A stretch of DNA of 5,343 nt, from positions 1-5,343 of the forward strand of contig JAGCZE010000025.1 in assembly GCA_017960415.1 (NCBI GenBank). The letters are read 5' to 3'. Below are positions 1 to 5,007 of the stretch, piece after piece. Under the pieces are notes generated by a model. That model saw nothing but the letters and a program-made list of their open reading frames with translations. It did no database searches and was not told the origin of the DNA. Both the position numbers and the translations under genes were made by a program. Within the stretch, counting starts at the first letter, position 1. The number at the start of each line of letters is the position of its first letter. The DNA is from Lachnospiraceae bacterium (GTDB lineage Bacteria > Bacillota_A > Clostridia > Lachnospirales > Lachnospiraceae).

Positions 1-1
1 A

Positions 2-796
2 AGGATACTTGACAGTGACGGCAATGTCATCCTTGAGAAGAGCACCGAGTCGAAGCAGGTTATGAAGACCTCGACAGCATGGTTGCTGACCAATGCGATG
101 CTTGATACAACTACGATCGGTACCGCAACCAGACCTGCATTCAGGAATTATGAGATGCCTGTAGCAGGTAAGACCGGTACTTCAACAAAAGACAACGATC
201 TTTGGTTCGCAGGCTTCACGCCTTATTACACGGCATCGATCTGGACCGGTTACGATAACGGATTTGACCAGAAAAACAAGTATTATCAGCAGGATATCTG
301 GCGTAACATTATGGAAGAGATCCATATGAAGAAACAGCTTGAATATGCCGAATTCGAAATGCCGGATTCCATCGTAAAGGCTGTTATCTGTACCAAGTGC
401 GGAAACCTCGCTGTAATGGGTCTGTGTGACGAGGCAGAGGGCGGTTCCTGTGTCAAGAGTGAATTTTTCGCAAAAGGAACTGTTCCGACACAGAAATGCA
501 ACTGCCATATCAGGGTCAATATCTGTAAGAAATCGGGTAAACCCGCCGGAGAATATTGTCCTGCCAAGAAGGTTGTGAGCAAAGTACTTCTGGTCAAGCC
601 GGAATACTACAGAATAGATCCGGAAACAATGCTTCCCGTAGATCCTCCGGAACTGATCACAACATGGGATACACCGTATATCTATCATCCCGATGATATC
701 TGTGACAAGCATCTTCCTGCCGGCGCAAGTCTCGATGAAAACGGCAATATAGTATTCGAAGATGAGGAAGAAGAAGACGAAACCGCAGGGGAATGA
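2..796 (+). CDS. Class A penicillin-binding protein (PBP1A-like), C-terminal part, 5' end outside window
   Basis: This is the C-terminal part (264 codons visible) of a bifunctional peptidoglycan glycosyltransferase/transpeptidase, which cross-links cell wall outside the membrane. The frame is open from base 2, and the ATG at 62 is an internal methionine, so no true start is present. The transpeptidase KTG box is visible as KTGTS (bases 170-184), preceded by VAG and followed by the usual DLWFAGFTPYYTASIWTGYD-type strand. Upstream residues (KQVMKTSTAWLLTNAML) match the helix that precedes this box in the family. After the catalytic domain comes a cysteine-rich tail with CTKCGNLA, FAKGTVPTQKCNCH and EYCPAKK motifs, typical of clostridial PBP1A C-termini, and a very acidic end (EDEEEEDETAGE). 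The catalytic SxxK and SxN motifs and the glycosyltransferase domain would lie upstream of the window. The family call is confident; the exact paralogue (PbpA/PonA type) is not resolved. Confidence 0.9.
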   Translation, partial: RILDSDGNVILEKSTESKQVMKTSTAWLLTNAMLDTTTIGTATRPAFRNYEMPVAGKTGTSTKDNDLWFAGFTPYYTASIWTGYDNGFDQKNKYYQQDIWRNIMEEIHMKKQLEYAEFEMPDSIVKAVICTKCGNLAVMGLCDEAEGGSCVKSEFFAKGTVPTQKCNCHIRVNICKKSGKPAGEYCPAKKVVSKVLLVKPEYYRIDPETMLPVDPPELITTWDTPYIYHPDDICDKHLPAGASLDENGNIVFEDEEEEDETAGE

Positions 797-821
797 CCGG
801 CAGACCGATCATCGGATATTC

Positions 822-827
822 TATAAT
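822..827 (+). promoter_or_regulatory. Possible -10 box for the small membrane protein gene
   Basis: A perfect TATAAT lies 77 bases before the ATG at 904, just after the PBP stop. No convincing -35 hexamer is found 16-18 bases upstream, so this may be a chance match in AT-rich DNA. If real, transcription would start near 834 and the leader would contain the hairpin at 864-881. Confidence 0.3.
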
Positions 828-863
828 AGCAAAATCAAAACGTTTGATGTAACACATTTGGGG

Positions 864-881
864 AAAGCTCGACTGAGCTTT
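864..881 (+). other. Leader hairpin upstream of the small membrane protein gene
   Basis: A perfect 7-bp stem (AAAGCTC / GAGCTTT) closes a GACT tetraloop. It is followed by ATGTAAAAAAAGG rather than a run of T, so it does not look like an intrinsic terminator on this strand. It ends 9 bases before the AAGGAG ribosome binding site at 891-896. It could therefore act as an mRNA-stability or translation-tuning element, or be a processing site between the PBP and the small gene. Confidence 0.35.
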
Positions 882-903
882 ATGTAAAAAAAGGAGCGGG
901 AAT

Positions 904-1107
904 ATGTCAGTTTATCTGGATGAAAACGAAGAACAAAAACGTATGAAGGAATTGGAAGAGTATTCAAGAGAAACTCAGGCCAAGATCGAAGAAGACAGGA
1001 TCAACGGAAAAGCCAGACGCAACAAGCAGGACAAAATCTTCCAAAAAATAGTCTTGCTGGTGTTTGCAATAATACTTGTAATGCTTGTAATAAGCTGGGC
1101 AAGGTGA
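904..1107 (+). CDS. Small single-pass membrane protein of unknown function (67 aa)
   Basis: I do not recognise this protein. The ATG at 904 is preceded by a strong AAGGAG Shine-Dalgarno (891-896) at 7-base spacing, which supports a real gene. Residues 1-45 are hydrophilic and highly charged, rich in E and K with a probable helix or coiled coil (about residues 7-34). Residues 46-65 form one hydrophobic segment (FQKIVLLVFAIILVMLVISW), leaving two residues after it. Basic residues (K36, R38, R39, K41, K44, K48) sit just before the membrane segment, so by the positive-inside rule the charged part should be cytoplasmic and the short C-terminus outside, a tail-anchored layout. There is no signal peptide. 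It lies 107 bases after the PBP gene on the same strand and could be cotranscribed with it, but that proximity is the only hint of a cell-envelope role. Confidence 0.75.
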   Translation: MSVYLDENEEQKRMKELEEYSRETQAKIEEDRINGKARRNKQDKIFQKIVLLVFAIILVMLVISWAR

Positions 1108-1228
1108 GATGTTAAATCAGGAAATAATAATACGATTTCGTTAATAAAAATTAATTTATCATTTAATAAAATAACGACCAGCTGGTTTACATCGAAAAAT
1201 TCTGAAAGATATTTAAAGAAACTAAAAA

Positions 1229-1265
1229 GGGGTTGTCGCACAAAATTTTTTAGTGCGACAACCCC
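1229..1265 (-). terminator. Rho-independent terminator of the BTAD regulator gene (perhaps bidirectional)
   Basis: A perfect 13-bp GC-containing stem (GGGGTTGTCGCAC, 1229-1241, pairing with 1253-1265) closes an 11-base AT loop. Read on the minus strand it is followed directly by TTTTTAGTTTC, so it is a classical intrinsic terminator 17 bases past the regulator's stop codon. On the plus strand the following bases (GGCTTTATACTTTAG) are only moderately T-rich, so termination of the small membrane protein transcript here is possible but weaker. A further 8-bp outer arm pair (AAACTAAA 1219-1226 / TTTAGTTT 1276-1283) flanks it and touches the stop codon. Confidence 0.9.
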
Positions 1266-1282
1266 GGCTTTATACTTTAGTT

Positions 1283-2506
1283 TTATGCCTTCGGATCAAG
1301 CGGAAGCATCCTGTAACTTAATGTAAAGTCTTTTCTCAAATGCTTTCTGTAGAAGGAAGAGGAAATCCTCTTCATAACCATCTCAACATTCTCATATGAA
1401 GCGGACGGAAGCAGAAGAACATACTGTGATACACTGTAGCGCGAATATACATCTCCCTTGCGGAGCGTATCGTTGATCGCGCGTACCAGATCATCCATAC
1501 CTTTATTGAGGGCCTTGGCGAAAGCAGGATCGGCTTTTGCTTTGGAATCTTTTGCCTTCGGGGTTTCTTCTGCCGAAGAGAGGGTGATCAGACCCAGATA
1601 GATCGAATCGCCGCTTCTTGCACAGGCTCTGGCTTCAAGCTGGTAAATATCCTTAAAGAACTCATATTCGCACGAGAAAGCTCCGACAGCCTCACCTTCT
1701 TCGGTCAGAGCGTCCTTGATCACATTGAGGTCGGTCTCAAGATCCTTGGTGGTCTTGATGATAGTCCTGTAGAGGCTCTTGAGCTCTTTGGAAGGAGTAA
1801 TGCCGAACTGTCTGTAGAAGGCTTCGGTAACCTCGTTGTAAGCTATAAGTGCCTCAGCCTGGTGACCGGATCTGTAAAGGGCATCTATCAGTCTGAAATA
1901 GAGACCTTCATCGTGGGCGTCGATCTTCACGGCCTCGGTACAGGTGCTTATGATCCCATCGTAATTCTGAACTTCAAGGTAGCAGTCTATCAGAGAATAG
2001 ACAGCCTTAACATACATGTTATGGTAATATTCCGCGGTGGGGATCAGCCAGTTCTCCTGATTGTTCAGAAGAAAATCACCCTTGTAGATTTTTACGGCCT
2101 CCTCAAGGAGTGCGGTACGCGTAGCCATATTCTTGCGCTTCTCGGCACGCGTGCAAAGCTGTTCAAACAGATCTACATCGACCACGAATGTTAAATTACG
2201 ATTTAAATAATACTCACCCTTCTTGAGAACTATCAGCTCTTCATTGTCGTCGGGTTCCAGCTCGTCAAGAATCTTACGGGCACGGTGCAGAAGTACCTTA
2301 AGAGCACCTGCCGAATTGTCGGAAGTATCATCGGACCATATCAGCCTTAACAGATCGTCCTGATCGGCACTTTCCCCGCGACGGGCAAACATATACTCGA
2401 TCAGGTTCCATGGCTTGCGGGATCTGTTCTGCCTGTCGGAAATAGTCTTCTGTCCGTGGGAAACGGTGAAATCCCCCAACATTGTTACAACATACTCACT
2501 ACTCAT
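1283..2506 (-). CDS. Transcriptional regulator: winged helix, BTAD and C-terminal degenerate GGDEF-like domain (407 aa)
   Basis: This is a cytoplasmic DNA-binding regulator of the SARP/BTAD class. Residues 5-102 match an OmpR/PhoB-like winged helix: an initial strand VVTMLGDFTV, a recognition-helix region with NSAGALKVLLHRARKIL, and a wing ending GEYYLN. Residues 110-258 are the BTAD, a TPR-like helical bundle opening with VDVDLFEQL and ending with the family-typical FGITPSKELKSLY. A third part (275-400) starts with GAFSCEYEFFKDIY and contains YSVSQYVLLLP. It resembles the C-terminus of the response regulator encoded divergently next door and looks like a GGDEF fold without catalytic residues. 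Start chosen: ATG at 2504-2506, with a GAGG 11 bases upstream and the domain beginning at once. In-frame upstream starts (ATG near 2572, TTG near 2593) lack a Shine-Dalgarno and would add a tail unlike the family. The target genes are unknown; the shared intergenic region is the obvious candidate site. What the C-terminal domain binds is also unknown. Confidence 0.88.
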   Translation of the reverse strand: MSSEYVVTMLGDFTVSHGQKTISDRQNRSRKPWNLIEYMFARRGESADQDDLLRLIWSDDTSDNSAGALKVLLHRARKILDELEPDDNEELIVLKKGEYYLNRNLTFVVDVDLFEQLCTRAEKRKNMATRTALLEEAVKIYKGDFLLNNQENWLIPTAEYYHNMYVKAVYSLIDCYLEVQNYDGIISTCTEAVKIDAHDEGLYFRLIDALYRSGHQAEALIAYNEVTEAFYRQFGITPSKELKSLYRTIIKTTKDLETDLNVIKDALTEEGEAVGAFSCEYEFFKDIYQLEARACARSGDSIYLGLITLSSAEETPKAKDSKAKADPAFAKALNKGMDDLVRAINDTLRKGDVYSRYSVSQYVLLLPSASYENVEMVMKRISSSFYRKHLRKDFTLSYRMLPLDPKA

Positions 2507-2544
2507 TCGATTCTCTACCTCACATCGAAAATATATACAGTTTG

Positions 2545-2605
2545 GATTACTATACACATCCCATTCTCTCATAAATAGGGAATGGCATAGCAATGGATAG
2601 TAATC
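2545..2605 (-). other. Two-tier inverted repeat in the regulator's 5' leader
   Basis: A 9-bp perfect inverted repeat (GATTACTAT 2545-2553 / ATAGTAATC 2597-2605) encloses a second 6-bp one (CCATTC 2561-2566 / GAATGG 2580-2585). The 8-base direct repeat CAGTTTGG (2538-2545 and 2605-2612) overlaps the outer arms. With the promoter at 2625-2653 the whole structure would be transcribed in the roughly 110-base leader of the regulator mRNA. It could be an RNA control element or a DNA operator. No known riboswitch class was recognised. Confidence 0.4.
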
Positions 2606-2624
2606 AGTTTGGTTTTCTATGCGT

Positions 2625-2653
2625 ATTATAAATCTAAGTTACATTTTTGTCCA
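2625..2653 (-). promoter_or_regulatory. Sigma-A-type promoter of the BTAD regulator gene
   Basis: On the minus strand, TGGACA (plus-strand bases 2648-2653, five of six matches to TTGACA) is followed after exactly 17 bases by a perfect TATAAT (2625-2630). The start site would be near 2618, giving a leader of about 112 bases before the ATG at 2506. Spacing and both hexamers make this the best promoter in the window. Confidence 0.75.
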
Positions 2654-2787
2654 CATATTTACGATTTTTACAGAAAAAAATGTATCCAAAGCTTTTAAAC
2701 CGTTGTAGGAAAAGGATTCGGGACAGTATGGGCGTGCAAAAAAAGTTTTCGATTTGAAAAGTTTTGGAGGATACAAACAGTAATTTC
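2654..2787. other. Central divergent intergenic DNA, AT-rich with A/T-tract repeats, no gene seen
   Basis: This stretch lies between the regulator promoter and the response-regulator promoter. It contains no convincing ORF. It does hold A-tracts, two copies of AAAAGTTTT (2741-2749 and 2757-2765) and a similar AAAGCTTTT (2688-2696). ACATTTTT at 2641-2648, just left of this stretch, pairs with AAAAATGT at 2676-2683. A GGAGG at 2766-2770 has no properly spaced start codon. Upstream activator or operator sites are the most likely content, but no known consensus was matched. Confidence 0.4.
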
Positions 2788-2816
2788 TTGACAAAAAGTG
2801 AAGATTATGATAATCT
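2788..2816 (+). promoter_or_regulatory. Probable promoter of the response-regulator gene
   Basis: A perfect TTGACA (2788-2793) is followed by GATAAT (2809-2814) at 15-base spacing, or by the poorer TAATCT (2811-2816) at 17 bases. The start would be near 2822, about 65 bases before the ATG at 2887. The suboptimal spacing or -10 box suggests a promoter needing an activator, and inverted repeats cover it. Confidence 0.55.
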
Positions 2817-2822
2817 TTTTGT
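2791..2822. promoter_or_regulatory. Candidate operator: overlapping inverted repeats on the response-regulator promoter
   Basis: Two inverted repeats share this span. AAGATTA-TGA-TAATCTT (2801-2817) is a perfect 7-bp-arm palindrome with a 3-base centre. ACAAAAAG (2791-2798) pairs with CTTTTTGT (2815-2822) as an outer 8-bp pair. Together they cover the end of the -35, the spacer and the -10. A dimeric regulator bound here would directly compete with, or recruit, RNA polymerase. The divergently encoded BTAD regulator is the natural candidate, but that is inference. Confidence 0.4.
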
Positions 2823-2886
2823 AACTTTAGGGCGTTTATTTGAGTGTGGTGTGTTTATCTGTTTATGCTTATTTGAGGGTTAATTG

Positions 2887-4977
2887 ATGAAGAAAATACT
2901 TGTTGTGGATGACAACAGCGTAAGTTTATCGCTGGCTAAAAGCATGCTGTCCGATATGTATTCTGTTTTCGCGGTACTTTCGGGTGAGCAGGCTATCCGT
3001 TTTCTTGAAAAGAAGGAGTGCGATCTGATCCTTCTTGATCTTAACATGCCTGATATGTCCGGATATGAGACACTGAGACTTATCAGAGACAATGAAGCAA
3101 CTAAGGATATCCCTATTATTTTCCTGACTGCCGACAGTGATCCCGAAACTGAAAAGAAATGCTTTGAAATGGGTGCTTTTGACTTTATTGTCAAGCCTTT
3201 TCAGAAGGCAACTCTGCGCAGCAGGGTGAGCAGGACGCTGGATCTGCTTGAACTGCAGAAGAATCTTGAGGGCCAGATCATTGAGAAGACCAAAGAGATC
3301 GCAAGGATCTCATTAAAGTCCATGATGATGATCGCCAACACTGTCGACAAGAAGGATCCGCTTGCAGCGAAGCATTCAACGAATGTAGCCTGGTTTGCGG
3401 TTGAGATAGCGAAGAAGATGGGCTGGTCGGGTGATGATCTGTACAATCTCCAGAATCTCGCGCTTATTCACGACATCGGCAATATAGGTGTTCCCGATTC
3501 GATCATCCGGAAAAAAGGTCCGCTGACACAGAGCGAATATGAAACACTGAAGCACCATACGGATTACGGCAAGACTATCCTGCAGGATATGACTGTCATA
3601 CGTAAGGCTGCCGAAGTTGCACAGACTCATCATGAACGTTATGACGGCAAGGGTTACCCCAACGGTCTGGCAGGAGAACAGATACCTGTAGAGGCGAGGA
3701 TAATCGCCATAGCCGATGCATTTGATTCAATGACTTCCGACCGTTCGTTCCGCAAGAAGCTCGACAAGGAGGCTATACTCCATCAGTTCGAGGAAGGCAA
3801 GGGAACGCAGTTTGATCCTGCCATGACCGATATCGCGATCTCGCTGATCAAGGATGATAAGCTCGAACATAAGGATATCGAAATAGAACAGGAATCGGAT
3901 ATTGCGCGTGAGAGTACCAAGCTGCTCCAGAAGGTGCTTGCGGAATATACACGCGAGGTCCGCACCGAAGCTGCGAAGGATCCGCTTACGGGACTCTGGA
4001 ACCGAAGCTACGCAGTAGATTATATCAACGAATACTTCAAGGATAAGCGCCATGGCGGATGTCTGTTCATGATCGACATGGACAATTTCAAAAGGATTAA
4101 CGATACCTACGGACATATCGTAGGCGACAGCGTTATAGTCAAGCTGGGTGAAGTTCTGCGGACAGTGATCCGCCAGGATGACATTATCTGCCGTATCGGC
4201 GGTGATGAGTTCGTGCTGTTCTTCAAGGGTAATTCCGGAAGAGGATTTGCTTCTGCGAAGGCTGAAGAGATCATCCTCAACCTTGACAAGAACTTCAGCG
4301 TTGACGGCGACGAGAAGTCCGGACATATTTCGATATCCATAGGTATAGCCCTTTCACCTGTTGACGGAAACGATTTCAACACATTGTACAATAGGGCTGA
4401 CAAGGCGCTCTACTACGTCAAGAAGAACGGAAAGCACAATTATCATTTTTACAGTGATGAAAATGAGGTTACAACCAAGAAAAAAACAGCCAATATCGAT
4501 ATTGCCTACCTGCGCCGCTTCCTGCAGGAACAGACTGCGAATCCCGGCGTATTCCAGGTCGAGTATGAAAGCTTCAAGAAGATATACAGGTTCCTTGTCA
4601 GGACCCAGAAACGTACCCAGCAGCCTGTCCTGATATTGCTGATCACGATTTATTCCCTTGACAGCGAGGAAGATACTCCCGAGACCGAGATCCTTGACAG
4701 GGCATTCCCGAGACTCAAGAAAGCGGTGGCTTCGGCGATCAGGAGCAACGATATCGGAACGACCTACAGTTCCAGCCAGTACATCGCGCTTCTGGTTGAT
4801 TCGACTCCCGCGAACGGATATATCATTGCAGAGAGGATACGCAAGAGCTTCGAGGAAGGCGAGCCGATAGAGTGCCGTCTGGAGTATGACATTGACGAGA
4901 TTTCGCTTGATGAGTATATCCTTGCGGATGAAAAAGAGGCGGCATCCGAAGATACTGCCTCTGCTCAGACTGAATAA
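2887..4977 (+). CDS. Response regulator with REC, HD-GYP, GGDEF and a degenerate GGDEF-like domain (696 aa)
   Basis: This is a cytoplasmic cyclic-di-GMP turnover protein. REC (residues 1-118) has acidic pair D8/D9, phosphoacceptor D51 in LLDLNMPDMSG, T81 and K103, so it should accept phosphate from a histidine kinase not in the window. A helical linker (119-145) leads to HD-GYP (about 146-322), a phosphodiesterase domain with H163, H195-D196, H224, H248-H249 and DGKGYP (253-258). The usual lysine in HDIGKIG is asparagine (N199). A second signalling helix (335-364) leads to a GGDEF cyclase (365-522) with DPLTGLWNR, D397, GGDEF 438-442 and an intact RxxD inhibitory site (R429-D432) five residues upstream. 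Residues 554-670 form a second GGDEF-like unit with SSSQY (628-632) in place of the signature, like the C-terminus of the divergent regulator. The tail is acidic. ATG 2887 follows GAGGG (2875-2879) at 7-base spacing; an in-frame TAA at 2881-2883 bars a longer protein. Confidence 0.93.
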   Translation: MKKILVVDDNSVSLSLAKSMLSDMYSVFAVLSGEQAIRFLEKKECDLILLDLNMPDMSGYETLRLIRDNEATKDIPIIFLTADSDPETEKKCFEMGAFDFIVKPFQKATLRSRVSRTLDLLELQKNLEGQIIEKTKEIARISLKSMMMIANTVDKKDPLAAKHSTNVAWFAVEIAKKMGWSGDDLYNLQNLALIHDIGNIGVPDSIIRKKGPLTQSEYETLKHHTDYGKTILQDMTVIRKAAEVAQTHHERYDGKGYPNGLAGEQIPVEARIIAIADAFDSMTSDRSFRKKLDKEAILHQFEEGKGTQFDPAMTDIAISLIKDDKLEHKDIEIEQESDIARESTKLLQKVLAEYTREVRTEAAKDPLTGLWNRSYAVDYINEYFKDKRHGGCLFMIDMDNFKRINDTYGHIVGDSVIVKLGEVLRTVIRQDDIICRIGGDEFVLFFKGNSGRGFASAKAEEIILNLDKNFSVDGDEKSGHISISIGIALSPVDGNDFNTLYNRADKALYYVKKNGKHNYHFYSDENEVTTKKKTANIDIAYLRRFLQEQTANPGVFQVEYESFKKIYRFLVRTQKRTQQPVLILLITIYSLDSEEDTPETEILDRAFPRLKKAVASAIRSNDIGTTYSSSQYIALLVDSTPANGYIIAERIRKSFEEGEPIECRLEYDIDEISLDEYILADEKEAASEDTASAQTE

Positions 4978-4989
4978 CAGTAAAATTAC

Positions 4990-5004
4990 GTGGAATCAAT
5001 CCAC
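4990..5004. terminator. Weak stem-loop between the convergent genes
   Basis: A 5-bp stem (GTGGA / TCCAC) with a 5-base loop sits in the 30-base gap between the response-regulator stop and the selD stop. On the minus strand it is followed by GTAATTTTACTG, a poor T-tract. It is too short to be a strong intrinsic terminator, but nothing else in the gap could end either transcript. Confidence 0.25.
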
Positions 5005-5007
5005 ATC

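Noticed and set aside
182..712. A 176-codon minus-strand open frame opposite the PBP gene
   Set aside because: The plus-strand frame carries the KTGTS box and family motifs; the antisense translation shows no family features.
1177..1186. The palindrome ACCAGCTGGT between the small gene and the terminator
   Set aside because: A single 10-base palindrome with no nearby promoter or second copy; compatible with chance.
2507..2593. A 29-residue N-terminal extension of the BTAD regulator from upstream in-frame starts
   Set aside because: Neither the TTG near 2593 nor the ATG near 2572 has a Shine-Dalgarno, the extension includes the leader repeats, and the winged-helix domain starts right after the ATG at 2506.
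2728..2757. A nine-residue ATG open frame (MGVQKKFSI)
   Set aside because: No correctly spaced Shine-Dalgarno and no informative composition; probably chance.
2788..2883. A TTG-initiated 31-codon leader peptide ending just before the response-regulator ATG
   Set aside because: Its start coincides with the TTGACA -35 hexamer, so it would be upstream of the transcript start, and the nearest GGAGG is about 17 bases away, too far for a ribosome binding site.
2640..2886. A cyclic-di-GMP riboswitch (GEMM-I/II) upstream of the response-regulator gene
   Set aside because: The conserved GEMM core bases and paired helices could not be found in the leader or the intergenic DNA on either strand.
3727..4326. 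A 199-codon open frame on the minus strand inside the response-regulator gene
   Set aside because: It lies antisense to the strongly conserved HD-GYP and GGDEF coding sequence, has no recognisable motif and is explained by codon bias of the real gene.
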